DNA of 64,000 nt from Haematococcus lacustris (lineage: Eukaryota; Chlorophyta; Chlorophyceae; Chlamydomonadales; Haematococcaceae): positions 124,001-188,000 of the forward strand of contig JASKMD010000029.1 of NCBI GenBank assembly GCA_030144725.1. The letters are read 5' to 3'. Position numbers and translations under genes: made by a program. Numbering within the stretch: position 1 is the first letter of the stretch; each line of letters starts with the position of its first letter. Shown in pieces: positions 20,601-33,848 of the stretch. Below the pieces are notes generated by a model. It was given only the letters and a program-made list of their open reading frames with translations, did not search any database and was not told where the DNA came from.

Positions 20601-23600
20601 CGTGCGTTTTGGCGGGCACGTGACAGGCAAGCACACAGCATGGCCCATATTCAGGCGGTCGACCTCGCTGCCGACTACCTGACCCCGGTCTGTCGACCTG
20701 CACCGGTGCCCTGTACGTATCGCAAGCCTCGCAGCTGTCGTTGTTCCCGCTCCTTTCGTGCAGGCCGCGCCGGGTTGAGTCAGCTGGCGGACTCCTTCAC
20801 CTCCGACCCGCGCCGCCTATTCAGCGTTGGTCAAAGCGTTCGCGCCCGTGTGGCTTCCGTGGACACAGACAAGTCGCGGTTCAGCCTGACGCTGCGGCCT
20901 TCGCTGCTGGGGCAGCCGGACGCGTCCTACCTGGCGGCTTTGCTGCAGTGCGTGCCTCCCCCCATGCGCCGACCCTGATGGACAGCCCCCTGGCAGCTGC
21001 CCTGTGCCTGCCAGGTCTTGACAATGACTAGACTGGGAAGGCTCTCACCCGTCAATTGCTTAGCTGTATCATTTATATGAGCACTGCCTGCAAAATGATG
21101 AAGTGACCAGACGCATCCTCCCTGCTGGTACGGCACCTGCTCCTGTGCCTACCCTTAAAAGTCCACCTGACCCTGCCGTGCTGCTCTGCATCCCCCCCAC
21201 CCCTAAAGGTCATGTGTACAGTTTGCTCCAGGAGCCCGTGACCTCTTCATAGCTTGGCCACATAGCCTGGCCCTCTCCCTCCTGCCACACCGGACACCCA
21301 TGCCACAGCCTTGGTTGTGTGTGGCGGCACCTTGCACAGGGACATGGAGATGGCCAGCAGCCTGAAAGCCGCCGCTGCCCCCCCGGCCTCTGCTGAGCAA
21401 GGTGTGGACTGGGAGCAGGATCTGGCGGTGGGGGCTTGCTGCCAGGCCGCGCTGCACCAGGTGGCGTCCTACGGCCTGATCATGGACATCCTGGGTGCGG
21501 AGGTGAGTTGGACTTGGGGTGGGGTGGGTTGGAGGGGGGGTGGGAGGGGGGTGGGTTGGGGGGGTCCTGGTGGGGTCTGGTCTGGGCAGTGCCTATGAGG
21601 TGGGGTGGGAGGCTGCTACAGCAAGGGCGGCAAGGGGGAACGGCATGGTGGGCACAGGGGATGGACAAGGGGAGGGTCGGGGTGAAGACACCAGGGCTGA
21701 CATAAGGCCGCCAGCTGCTGCTGCCTGGTGCCACCCCTGATCTGCTGAACTGTTGAGGAGACGGGCACTTGTGTCACAAGAACAGGCACGAAGTAAGTGG
21801 CCTGCTGGGCTGTTGAGGAGATGGGCTGTTGCGCCACATACAGGAAATCCAGGCATGCCATAAGCTCAAGAATAGAATGTCACAGAAAAAAGCAGAGCAC
21901 TGAGGCATGGCTCTGGCTTGCACTGGCTTGCACTGGCCATGTAGTCCTCTCACCCGCATCCTGAACCAAGGTGGCCCCGCCCTGACCCTGACCCTGCTCG
22001 TGACCCTCTGCCTGCTGCCCTGGCTGTCCCAGGACCTGGTGGGAGTCATCAGGCCCCACCACCAGGCCCGTGGCCCCGTGCCAGCCCCTGGCACCCCCCT
22101 GACCTGCCGCGTGCTGGATGTCAGCAAGCTGGACGGCATCATCGACCTCAGTGCTGCTCCCAGGCTCCTTACCCCATCAACCCCTGATGCCCCCACCCTC
22201 AGCGCCAGCAAAGCCAGTGCCGGGGAGGGAGGGCAGCCAGAGAAGCTGCCAGACAACAAACAGGGCAAGGGGGTCAAACAGGAGCAGAGCCAGCAGGCTG
22301 CAGGGCAGAAAGAGAAGTCAAAGAAGAATGGCAAGGGGAAGGCCGGGGCGGACAAAGCTGTGGTGCTGGCAGAGGCTGAGGATGGGCGGCTGCAGGGACC
22401 TTCTGAAGGGAACAAGCAGCAGCAGCAGCAGCATCGAGTGGGGCAGGTAGTTGAGGCGATGGTGGAGCTGCTGAAAGAGGAGCGGGGGCACTTCGCGGTG
22501 CTGAGTCTGCTTCCTCCCGAGAACCGAGGGAAGGGCACAGTTGGCGCAGGGGGTCTGCCTGCCCTGGTCTTCGCGGCGACCACGGACTTCAACACCGCGG
22601 TGCCCGAGGCAGTTTCCAGGCGACTGGCGGTGGGGCAGCATCTGCTGGTCACCATCCAGGTCAGTGTAGATAGAGAGCCTGAGTGGAGGGTGCGAGGGTG
22701 GGGTGGGGAGGATGGGAGGGAAGGGAAGTGGAGTGGAGGGCCTGAGACTAGAGTCTGCAAGGCTGTAGGCAAGGGCGGTGCTGCGGCCTGTAGGCCCTGG
22801 TCATAGACCTTCAGCATGGCTTGGCATCCACTCCTAACTGACTGCCTTGCCCCATGGCTTAGCCGCCCCCTCCACCAACCGCCCTGCCCCATTGCTCAAC
22901 CGCCCTCCCCACCGCCGATTGCCCTACCCAACGCAGAAGCTTGCCAGCACTGACACCGGGCACCGTGTACTGGCCACCATAGACCTCACCCGTGCCAGCG
23001 ACCCAGCCCCACCCAACAACCCTGCCCAGGGACGGCGCTCCGTGTCCCAGCGCATCAGCCCCGGCCAGATGGTCAGTGTGTCGGTCACCGCATTGCATCC
23101 CACGTATGTGGAGGTCGCAGTGGGCGGGCGCCGCAACCTGACTGGGGTCGTGCACATGAGTGAGGTGCGTGACCTGCCACCGCTGAACAAACTCGCCGCT
23201 GTGTTGGGCACGGACGCGCCTCCCTTGGCTGCCCCTGCCCCTGACAAAGCCTCCGCGGTCAAGGCCGAGAAGAAGTCTGGGCGCAAGCGCAAGGCTGCTG
23301 AGGCTGAGGCGGCAGTGCAGCAGCAGCCAGCTGCCGCGGGGGAGACAGCGGGCGACACCGGCCTTCCTGGGTGGTCAGGCGAGGGCCCGCTGAACCCCCT
23401 GGCTGCCTTCACTGTCGGTCAGCAGCTGCAGGCCGTGGTGTTGCCACCAGCAGCCAGTAGTGGGCTCTCGGCATCCAACCGCCAGGGCTACATGAACCTC
23501 TCCATCCGCCCATCTGTCATAGCAGCTGCGCAAGCAGCCGTCACTTCTGCTGCCAGCGCAGCAGTCGGGCCAGGGGCTGAGGCTGGGACCACGCAAGCAC

Positions 23601-26600
23601 CCTCCCACACCCCTGAAACGGCAGCGGGAGGGGCTTTGCCGCCTGCCAACGGCGAGCTAAGCCTCACGACGCCCCTCAACCCCGCGAAGCTCAGCCTCGG
23701 CAGCCTGGTGTGTGGGGTGGTGAGCGAGGTGGAGGACGACCACGTATGGGTGTCGCTGTCGCCATACGTCAAGGCGCGGCTGATGTTGTTGGACGCCTCG
23801 CCCAACCTGGACCTACTCCCACAGCCTGTGGACGCCGACGCTAACGACGCGGCAGGGGCGGGAGTCCAGAGCCCTGCTAGCCCTGCTGGTGCAAAAGTGC
23901 CGATTAAGGGAGGGGCCTTCATGGTGGGCCAGCCCTTGGCCGCCTGGGTTTTGAAGATCCAGGCCAACAAGCATGCGATGGACTTGACGCGCCTGCCTGG
24001 GTCAGTCTCCGCCGCGCTTGCAGCTGTTGCAGCCGCTGCAAAGGTGGAGAAGACGAGGGACAGTGAAGGTTTGCAGCTGCTGGCCGCAGCCCACGCCGCA
24101 GCTCGTGCAAAGAAAGCTGAAAAAACGCGCGACAAGGGTCTGGCTGAAGCAGAAGCTGAGGCCTCGCAAGTTGGCGTCAAGCCCGTCGCCTCCCCTGCCA
24201 AGGAGGCCGAACCGTTGTCTGGAGCTGAGCAAGCGCTCACCCAAGGCTATGTTTTCATATCGTCTACTTGCTTACATGCTGCTCTGCGTGCCGCGACCGG
24301 CAACACTTTGCCTGCGGGCTCCGTTGCCCTGAAGCCACCGTCCCCTGCAGCCCTTGCGGCTGGCTGGACCGAGCTCCTCCACCTTTTGCAGCCTGGGCGT
24401 CTCATACTGGGACGAGTTGCGTCGGCGCGACGCGGTACTGGAGTTGTCAGTGTCCATCTCGCGGGGAAGTTGTTCGGCCGGGTGGCGTTGACCGACATTC
24501 ACGACGAGTGGGTCGAGGACGCGCTAGAGGGCGTTCGCGAAGGCATGGCAGTACGCTGCGCGGTGCTGTCTGTCGAAGCCGGGTCGCAGCTCGCGCCCTC
24601 CTCGACGACTGCGAGCAAAGTGCTTCCCAAGGTCGCATTGTCATTGAGACCCTCGCGAGGAGGCATGCTACCAGGTGATACTGCCAGTCAGGGTAGCAAT
24701 ACTGGTTGCCAGAGCCTGGCTGGAGCGGAGAGTGCCAGAACCAGGAAGGGACCAGCCATCAGGGTGGGTGACCTAGGTAGCTGGGTAAGTTGTCCCACGA
24801 AATAGGACTCGGACTCCCTTGTGGCTCCCTCGTGGGGCTCGAGGGGCTGTGGGTTGAAGATGTACCTGTAAACATGGCCTGCCCTGCTTGTTTCATGTGG
24901 TTGCAAGCGCATGGATGAGATTGAAGTGCCAAGGCACCAGGCAGCAGTGTGCATTGTTCAAGGCATAGGCAGCTACATCTGCTGCTGATGCATATACGTT
25001 TCTAGCAATGCTTCCCTGCTGAGGTTGACTTCGTGGTGGGCTCATTACTGGGGTCTGTGCTGTGCCGCCCAGCACCTTCCACACCTAAGCCCTCCCACAT
25101 TTAAGCGCCCCCTCACCTCGCTGCTGCCAGCTTCCCTGCCTCTGCCCTGACCTCTTGGCTCGCCCCTACAGCTGAAGCAACCTTGTGCATTGCGCAGGCT
25201 TAGCAGCGAGACTGGCAATCAGTCACGGTGGCCGCGAGCCCGCCTCCGAGCTGCTGCCACGAAGCAAGGCTGATGGTGATGGCACCGCACTTGGTGCCAT
25301 TACCCTGTCCCGCGGCACCCTGGTCAGAGGCTACGTGAAGCGCTGCGTCACGGACAAAGGAGGGGTGTTCGTGGTGCTGGACCGCCACACGGACGGCCGC
25401 ATCAAGCTCAGCAACCTGTCAGATGGGTGAGGGACGTTTTTGCTTCACGTGTGTTGCGGTCGATTGCTGCATGCATGGGACCATGACCATCCGTTGCATT
25501 AGTGTGATCTGCATCTGCACCCGCAGCTGCCGTGGTTCCTGCCTTCAGGCAGGCTTGCAGAAAAGCATCACAGCCGGAGTATGGGCCTGAATGGTCGGTC
25601 TTGTTAATTGAGGCAGCGCATCATGTGCGGCTGTGCCCCGCATGTTGTGTGCCAGGTTCATTGAGGTGCCAGAGACTTCATTTCCTGAGGGCCGCCTCGT
25701 GACAGCTCGCGTGGCGGCTGTGTCCCCCGAGGGCCGAGTGGAGCTGAGCCTGAGGTACGCAAACGGTACACAACGTTGTCAAAGTGAAAGACGAGGAGCT
25801 TTCCCCAGCTCGCGCTTTTCCTGTATGTGCTCTGTTGCTGCACCATGGAACCAGGCATAAAGGGCACACATGCATAAGCTGTGGCCCAATGGGTGGGCAA
25901 CCACAGGAGGGCGCGGCAACCTCCTACACCTTTCGCTAGCCATGGGTAGGAAAGAGGGGCACCCAGGCAGGCGAGGCACCGTGGGTTGTATGCCAGCCTG
26001 GTCCCGCCTGTGTCAGTGCAGGAGCAGCGTGCTGCCAAGCGGTCGTGGGGTGTCGGAGCTGCAGCCAGGGGAGCTCGTGGACGGCCGCGTGCGGCGTGTG
26101 GAGAAGTATGGCGTGTTTGTCGACATCCTCGGGACCCAAGTGGTGAGCCGGACTCAGACACCTGCCTGCCTACCCCTACCTGCTGCACAGCTTGCTGCAT
26201 GGGTAGCCTAGAAAGAAAGAAGAAAGAAAGAAAGATAGATAGCCTAGGCTCTTGCCGTCAGGCACGCTTGAAGGGAGGAGAGTAGCCTCGAGGCATGCCC
26301 TTGCTACCCTCCTATTAGACCCTTGCTGGCAAAAAGCAGAGACCTGATTCCAAGCCTTGATCCTCATGACGCTTGGCTGAACTATGGTCTCGACTCTGTT
26401 ACTAAGAGTTGGAGTTACCCCCTCCGCATTGTTCCAGGTTTCAGCTGGCTATACTCTCAATGAGGAGCACAGATCTTGCAGTACATGCTAACTGCTAAAC
26501 AACCAGCTCAAGAGCGACACATCGCTCTGAAGCTATACTCAGCCATGTCTCCATCCACGAGCCCATTGCCACTGCCAACAGCTTCTGATGGGCTGGATGG

Positions 26601-29600
26601 CCTTGACACAACATGCTCTGAGACTCAGCCTTAAGCTGAGACCCTGGACCCCTCCCTGGGCTTACCCTGCTACCCTGCTCTTCTTGCTCCCTGTCAGCAT
26701 CACCAGCAGCAGCTCCTGCAGCCGCAAGAGAAGTAGCTGGCTGGCTGAGAGGGCTTCCGGACCCCCACTCCAATGTTTGAGCTGCCGCGACAGCCTGCAT
26801 TCTTGCTCACCTGGCTCCCTAACCCTATTAGGGACAGGTGGTCAGTGTGGACCTATGGTTAGCGCACACGCAGCGCTCCCTAACCCTTTCCACCCACGCA
26901 ATTCACCATATCCAGCAGCCCAGCATGCATCCCACGCCTCCTCCATCAGCCACACCAGCATCACCCACGAGCACCTGGGGCCCACTCCCTGGCTGTGTGT
27001 TTCTTTCCTGCAGGCGGGCCTCGCGCACATCAGCGAGCTGTCAGACGCCAAGGTGCACGACGTGAGCTCGCTGTTCATGGTGCGCCAGGCCGTGCGTGCA
27101 CGCATCCTGGCTGTCGACCCAGACAGCGGAAAGGTCGCCCTGAGTTTGAAACCCTCGGTGGTCAACGCCACGGTCGATGGGGATGAGGGGGCGCCCGGCG
27201 CCCCACGCTTGAACAAACGAGCGCGGAAAGCAGCGGCTGCGGCAGCTGCCAAGGCCGCGGCAGGGGGAGCGGCAGTGGACGTGGAAATGTCCAAGGAGGA
27301 AGATGAGCAGGAGGAAGAGGAGGGCGGGGAGGAAGATCATCGGGGACAGCTGGTTGCCGTCGATGACATTGAGGAGTCGGACAGTGACATGGGCAGCGAC
27401 GCCGACAGTGACACGGACGAGGACGAGGACGACGATGACGAGGCAGGGGACGCAGAGGAGAGTGATGAGGAGAGTGAGGCAGATGACAGTGAGGGCAGTG
27501 GGAGCTCCTCACAAGAGGTGTCAGCAGACAGTGAAGACGGAGATGATGTTGATGATGACAATGATGATGATGACGAGGAGGACGAGGAGGAGGAGGAGGA
27601 GGAGGAGGAGGCGACACTGTGGCTGGTGGGGTGGTTCCTTTGCGGCAGAAACTACTGCAGGCGGCTGCTGCACCTCTGGGTGGAGTACAGCCTGCTGTGG
27701 CAGGGCCTGCCTGGGGCGGTCTGCTGCTGGAGGAGGATCTGGAGCAGCAGGCAGTGGCGCATCAAGGTGTGGTGACGTGCCCCGTCTTGACAGCTGTCAT
27801 GCAGCCAGGGGGTGATGGACAGACAATGACGCAACAGTGATGGTGGGCAGTGAAGAGAACGAGCTGTAGAGTAGAAGCAGCTGCTGAAGAGCCAGCTGTG
27901 GGATAAGGCCACGTCATAGCTGCTTGTGCACTTGTGAGGCAAACGAACTGGGGCCAGTGTCCCGCTGCCCGGGGCCCTTTGCACAGGTGTCGCCGGGGAC
28001 CCCGAGGGCGGCCAGAAGCGCAGCAAGGGCGCTAAGAAGCGCGCAGCAGCTGAGAGGGAGCGCCTCATCCGCGAGGCTGAGCTGTCCAGGTGATGAGGGG
28101 CAGGCCAGGCACACGGTGCTGAGGCTCGCGGCCACACTGCAACGCTCAATGGGCGCCATGAGGGGTTAGGGCTAGGGGCAGGGGTAGGGCCAGGGTATAG
28201 GTGCCTAACGCCGTGGAGGGCAGGAAAGGAGAAGGAGAGGGTGGACGGGGGTGGAATGTGCAACTTTGTCGTGCGCAGTGAGCTAGACTGCTGGCAGGGC
28301 ACAGCACATGGGCAGGATGGGTGCGAGCAAGGTGTTCGAGCTGGCGCAGCATGACTGGGTGCTATTCCCATCATGCCTGGTGTGCATGGAGCTGGCCTGG
28401 CAGCTAGGCCTGGGCGATGCTGGCAAGGCTGCTGTGTTGTATCCTCTACAGCGGGCTCTATGGTGTTCGAGTATGGTCATTAGGGTGGGGCTCATATCGC
28501 CAGCTGTGCTTACTCCATGCACATACTTCTCGCATGCAGGCTGCAAGGCGAGGGGGCGCCACAAAGTGTGGCGGAGTTTGAGCGCGCAGTGCTCGCCTCC
28601 CCCAACAGCAGCTACACCTGGATCAGGCAAGCGCAGGGCTGCAGCAGGCAGATGGCTGGGTTGGATAGGCTGAGGTGATGGCGGAGGTGAGGTCGAGCCT
28701 GTTGCGTAGCTTAGCCAGGCCTGTGAGGCCGCTGTCCAGGGGAAGGTAGGGTGGTGGAGGCCATGCGCCTGGGGCTGCACCTTGGGGTCCATCTAGGCCC
28801 TGCCCATCGAGGCCCAGCCCACTCCTACAGGTCACACCCCTCAGGGTCACACCCCTCAGGGTCACACCTAGTCCACACTGGCCATAGGTAGTAGTGCTGA
28901 GCAGCGCTGTGTGTGGAGCTGCAGCCACATGCACTCAAGCTGTGCCTGACAACAGCGGGTGAGGCACCTGTGGCGGCCCGGATGCATCTGATGCTCGGTC
29001 ATGGTGTCGACTAGGGCTAGGGCTCAGTGCCGCCAGCCGCTGCCCACCCTGCTACAAGCTTGCATGCTGGGCGCTGTGTGGCCTGGTGTGCACTGTGCAG
29101 GTACATGGCCTGGCAGCTGGGCCTGGGGGACGCTGACAAGGCCCGGGCCATCGCTCAGCGCGCCCTGGACACCATCAACTACAGGTCAGCCTGGACCCTG
29201 GCTAGGGGGAGGGGGAGGGGGAGGGGGAGGGGGAGGGGGAGGGGGAGGGGGAGGGGGAGGGGGAGGGGGAGGGGGAGGGGGAGGGGGAGGGGGAGGGGAG
29301 GGGGAGGGGGAGGGGAGGGGGAGGGGGAGGGGAGGGAGGGGGAGGGGGAGGGGGAGGGGGAGGGGAGGGGGAGGGAGGGGGAGGGGAGGGGGGAGGGGGA
29401 GGGGGAGGGGAGGGGGAGGGGGAGGGGGGGAGGGGGAGGGGGAGGGGGAGGGGGAGGGGGAGGGGGAGGGGGAGGGGAGGAGGGGGAGGGGGAGGGGGAG
29501 GGGAGGGGGAGGGGGAGGGGGAGGGGGAGGGGGAGGGAGGAGGGGGAGGGGGAGGAGGGGGAGGAGGGAGGGGGAGGGGGAGGGGAGGGGGAGGGGGGGG

Positions 29601-31849
29601 AGGGGGAGGGGAGGGGGAGGGGGAGGGGAGGGGGAGGGGAGGGGGAGGGGGAGGGGGAGGGGGAGGGGGAGGGGGAGGGGGAGGGGGAGGGGGAGGGGGA
29701 GGGGGAGGGGGAGGGGGAGGGGGAGGGGGAGGGGGAGGGGGAGGGGGAGGGGGAGGGGGGAGGGGGAGGGGGAGGGGGAAGGGGAGGGGGAGGGGGAGGG
29801 GGAGGGGAGGGGGAGGGGGAGGGGGAGGGGGAGGGGGAGGGGGAGGGGAGGGGGAGGGGGAGGGGGAGGGGGAGGGGGAGGGGGAGGGGGAGGGGGAGGG
29901 GGAGGGGGAGGGGGAGGGGGAGGGGGAGGGGGAGGGGGAGGGGGAGGGGGAGGGGGAGGGGGAGGGGGAGGGGGAGGGGGAGGGGGAGGGGGAGGGGGAG
30001 GGGGAGGGGGAGGGGGAGGGGGAGGGGGAGGGGGAGGGGGAGGGGGAGGGGGAGGGGGGAGGGGGAGGGGGAGGGGAGGGGCCCTCCTCCTCATCCTCTG
30101 GCTGCAATCAGGCCGGTGTGTTGCAGTCAGCTGCCAGCGCAGACCTGCCCCTGTTCCCGGTGGCCCCGCCCCGGTCTCCTGGCTTTGCTTTGCCTTACAC
30201 GCATACCATGCCATCACATTTGCTCCTCAGCCACGGAGGGTGCGGCTGTCCCCGCCGCCACCCCTGTCCTAATGATGTTGTTCAGGGAGGAGGGCGAAAA
30301 GTTCAACATCTGGGTGGCGTGGCTGAACCTGGAGGCCAATGCCGGGCAGCCTACGCCGGCAGAGGCTGTCATGGCGCGCTTTAACAAGGCGCTGCCCTAC
30401 TGCGATGCCAAGAAGCTGTACATGACGCTGCTGGGTGAGTGAGGCGGCTGGCAGGGGCTCAGGGCTGCATAGACAGGGGGCGGCAGCTGAATAGCCATCA
30501 AGGGGCAATGGGATAAAAAAAGCGTTTACGGCTGCGTTGTGACCAAATGTGGAGGAGATGGAGCGAAGCGTTGCTGTTTAGCCAAGAGGGGTGTGGGTAA
30601 GATAGCAGCGACCTGGTTTGCACAATACATGAAGATGAAAATAACCCAAATCAAAAGCCTGTCTTTCATGACTGACGTAGCAAATATGAATAATCGAATA
30701 TGAAAGCGCATATCCAGCCAAGTGATGGGCTAGGATGATTGGTGATATACATCAGCTTGGCTGTTGTGAAGAACTCTTTCTTCACTGGTAGAAGGCGGGT
30801 GCGTTACAAGGCGAGTTCCATGACTGGCAGTGCATCACAGCGGAAACACAAGTAAGGGCAAAGCAGCAGGTCCCGACATTTGCATGCCAAGACCTGTCAA
30901 GTGCATGGTGTTGAGGGCATGGAACATCATGGGTATATGATGGACAGGTTGCACTGCCCAGCATCTCCTGCACTCGTCTGCGTCTGGGTCACTTGCTCTT
31001 GCACTTGCTCTGATCTCACAGGCATCCTGGCAAAGAACGGCTGGACCGAGCTACTCGCTAGCACACTCAAGGTCATGTGCAAGAAGTTCAATGGCAGTGC
31101 GAAGGTGTGGACGCGCGCGATTGAAGATGCATTGACACACAGTGGCGCAACAGGGGGCGAGGCCGCACGACAGATGCTTGAGCGAGCGCTGAAGGCTCTG
31201 CCGCGCCGTAAGCATGTCAAGGTAAGGAGCGGACCCCCGGCAATGTGTAACAACATCTGTCCGCCGCATCGCATCGTTGGCCGGGCTCATCGTCAATGAG
31301 TCCGCTCGTGTGATGTTTGGCGCAGGTGATTGTGGCAGCCGCTCTCCTGGAGTTCCGGCTCGGCAGTCCCGAACGTGGCCGCAGCATCATGGAGGGCGTG
31401 CTGCGAAACTACCCAAAGCGCCTCGACCTGTGGTCCGTATACCTCGACCAGGTGTGACAGCAGTGCTCATCCGGTCTTGGAGGCTACGCGTACTGCCCGC
31501 ACCTTACTGCCGACGCCTCACTGCGCGTAGTCAGGGCCAAGCTAATGGTGATGGTAAGCTAGTGGTAAGCCAGCAGTCAAGCTAATGGTAAGCTACCTAC
31601 TCCGCGACCTACAACAGCAACAATATGCGCGTTGCCCCTGACTGTGTGTAGGAGGTGAAGCTAGGAGACGCGGAACGAACGCGCGCAGTGTTTGAGCGCG
31701 CCACGAGCATGACGGTGCCGGCCCGGAAGATGAAGTTCTTGTTCAAGCGCTGGCTGGACTGGGAGAAGTCCAGCGGCGCGGGCAGCGCTGCAATAGAGCA
31801 CGTGAAGCAGAAGGCTATGGAGTTTGTAGAGCGTAGCGCCAAGGCGTGA
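12390..31849 (+). CDS. RRP5: rRNA biogenesis protein RRP5 (PDCD11 homologue), about 31 exons
   Basis: RRP5 binds pre-rRNA in the nucleolus and acts in both 18S and 5.8S/25S maturation. I start at ATG 12390 (MPPHKRTLEDEEQAF). Phase-consistent exons: 12390-12575, 12676-12798, 13526-13633, 14084-14521, 14694-14759, 15085-15375, 15516-15620, 16093-16239, 16745-16846, 17363-17438, 17632-17729, 18334-18498, 18713-18826, 19019-19490, 19934-20046, 20542-20626, 20764-20947, 21340-21502, 22033-22659, 22937-24674, 25198-25426, 25656-25754, 26022-26142, 27014-27766, 27987-28089, 28540-28626, 29101-29184, 30286-30434, 31022-31221, 31326-31451, 31652-31849. This gives about 2,500 residues, longer than yeast or human RRP5. 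S1 domains recur (first: RVWGMVLEVADRGLAISLPH; late: VEKYGVFVDILG with GLAHISELSD). An acidic tract follows in exon 24, then HAT repeats (FERAVLASPNSSYTWIRYMA; EKFNIWVAWLNLEANAG; LWSVYLDQE). The frame changes inside exon 24 at the (GAG)n run near 27580-27612, so an indel or a missed intron lies there. Two introns use GC donors (20627, 28627). Confidence 0.92.
13634..14083. repeat. (CCTGAC)n array forming an entire RRP5 intron
   Basis: About 73 near-perfect hexamers (13641-14080) fill the intron between RRP5 exons 3 and 4. The donor GTGAGG lies directly at the left edge and the acceptor CCCTGCAG at the right edge, so almost no non-repeat intron sequence exists. Long open frames across it (Pro-Asp, Leu-Thr and Arg-Val polymers) are artefacts. 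Confidence 0.95.
28365..28440 (+). pseudogene. degenerate duplicate of an RRP5 HAT exon
   Basis: CTGGCCTGGCAGCTAGGCCT followed by GGGCGATGCTGGCAAGG matches RRP5 exon 29101-29184 (coding AWQLGLGDADKA) and part of the preceding intron (CCTGGTGTGCA). It lacks the exon's proper acceptor and the ARAIAQRAL continuation. It lies inside the intron upstream of exon 28540-28626. Confidence 0.65.
29204..30078. repeat. (GGGGGA)n purine array, about 875 bp, in an RRP5 intron
   Basis: Nearly pure GGGGGA hexamers with scattered 5- and 7-base variants occupy most of the intron between exons ending at 29184 and starting at 30286. The transcribed (plus) strand RNA would be G-rich and able to form quadruplexes. 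Poly-Gly/Arg or Pro/Ser open frames across it are artefacts. Confidence 0.95.
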
Positions 31850-33848
31850 TGCACAACCGGGGCCCGCTCCTATACCGGCGGCGCCTGCTGCTCGGGCCTC
31901 GTGGACGGTGGTGATTGATGAAACGCGGGGCATCCGCCGCCGTTACCAGCGAGCCAATGGGCGCATTGACTGCGACAACTATGCAGTTCAATTGGTTCTC
32001 AACCCATCCGCAGCAATAGTAGTATTGAGGCTGGGTAGCCTGGCGTGACAGTCAAGGCCATGACGGTGGGGAGGGGGAGAGGGGTCCAGCTCAGGGTTCA
32101 CGGATGCATGTGTCTCACACTGGGCCCAGCCATGCCGTCTCCGATGTGTCGAGAATAAGGGGCAGGGCTACGAACAATGACAACGGTAGCCGAAACACAC
32201 GGCTAACAACTAGTCCTGATTTCAGATGTAATCGGTAAGCTACTACCAGGAACCAGGCCGGGAGAAGGCAGAAGTGTGCTAGGGGGTGCAGTTTGTTGCA
32301 ATCCGCCCCTACTTCTGGCATATTTGATAACAGAAGACCTTGTGCGTAGGCAAACCATGTTTCTGCACGATTTCGTTTCGCCGAACAAGTATGCCAATTC
32401 TTACGGCATACTTCTCAGGTGACGCAAACAATCAGGTTAGATGTGCTACACAAGAGTCCGTCACTTCAGGGTTATGATGGTGATGGGCTGTTCACATGAC
32501 CCGCTCCTGACATAAAGGAAAACTGCCAGTGGATGCAGGCAGCACAAGGGCGAAATGTTGAATAGAAAAGGCTGGGTGTACTCATCACCTCCGCAGCATG
32601 GGATTGCGAGCTTTGAATGCATCATCCACTGTTCGCAGTTGCAAGCTTTGAATGCCTCAGTGAGGGCTCGTAGTCCACGCTCATCCACAAATGATGCCAG
32701 TGTCGGCTGACTTCTGCTCGACGATTTGCGTGGCACATGTTGTGTACAGAGCAGTCCTGGATAGTGGCAGGTTGTGTTGAAGAGAGGGGGGTTAAGATCA
32801 GACCCTCCCAACTCTGAAAGAGCCATGTACACTACCAAATAACAAGTGCGAGCTGATCGATGCTAAGATGTGTGCTGTTGTCCTAAGTGAGGCATTAACA
32901 ATGGTATGAGTGCGTTAGACGGGCATTTCAGCTTTCCAGGTTCAAAACTCGCGATTGCGGCCGTCGCAACACAATGCGCGCGGGCATAGATTACTTTGTT
33001 AGCTACATCACGGCAATGTCAAGAAGCTCGAGGGTGAAGGAGGCGTGCATGGTGATATCTGCCCACAAAATGTAGGCCAGGTGTACGCCTATGTACGCCT
33101 AGGTTGGGCATCATGTGCACAGTCATTGAAGCTCGGGACACCCATTGCGTGTAGCTTAGTGAGCCCTCTAAATCCTGATGTGCTTCGATCATCAGTCCGC
33201 TACGTGAGCGAGAAATAAACTCAGTGTACGGGATCCCCCCCCAATTGAAGACAGTTGGGAGGGACTGATTTAAGAAAGGGGGGGGGGTGATAAGAGGGAT
33301 AAATAGGGCGAACGGATCAGTCTGGGTGTGCCGACGCATCCGCAGCATGTGACTATAAGCTTCCAATCGCCGCTACCACTATTCGCAGACTGGCCCATCC
33401 ACCGATGATGCCAGTGTCGCCCTGGCGCATCGCCCTCGGCTTTGTGCAGAGCTAGCGTAAACCTGCTCGGCGGTCTGCGTAGCCTAGCTGGCTGTAACAT
33501 CGGGCGCACAAACCGAAGCGTTCGTAAGTCATTGGAAGCACCTGTGGAGTAGCCAGGGAGTAGTGTTTCCCGCTGGCTGTCTTCTGCTGGCTTATGCCCG
33601 AGGTCCGCGCTGCTGCTCTTTTTCTGCTCTGCAGTCTTCTTCTCTGCAGTCTTCTTCTTCTGTAGTCTTCTTCTGCTCTGAAAGCATCGCCGAGAGACGT
33701 GAGCTGAGAGCAGCCAGGAGCAGCCAGGTGCGTACCCGCACCCGCACCCACACCCAGCCAACCATATGCTGCTGCTGCTACTGGCGCCCTCCCACCCTGA
33801 CAGCCTTGTTGCACTATCCACAATGCAGATCAACAGACAGCCCCAGCT
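31850..33848. other. intergenic stretch between RRP5 and the LRR gene
   Basis: No gene recognised. It is less GC-rich than the genes, with a T/CTTCTT-rich patch at 33618-33690 just before the LRR gene. The first 200 bp should hold the RRP5 3' UTR. Confidence 0.45.

Noticed and set aside
29001..30442. Poly-glycine, Gly/Arg or Pro/Ser proteins of 300-470 residues
   Set aside because: They read through the GGGGGA array inside an RRP5 intron; only the flanking exon segments show HAT similarity.
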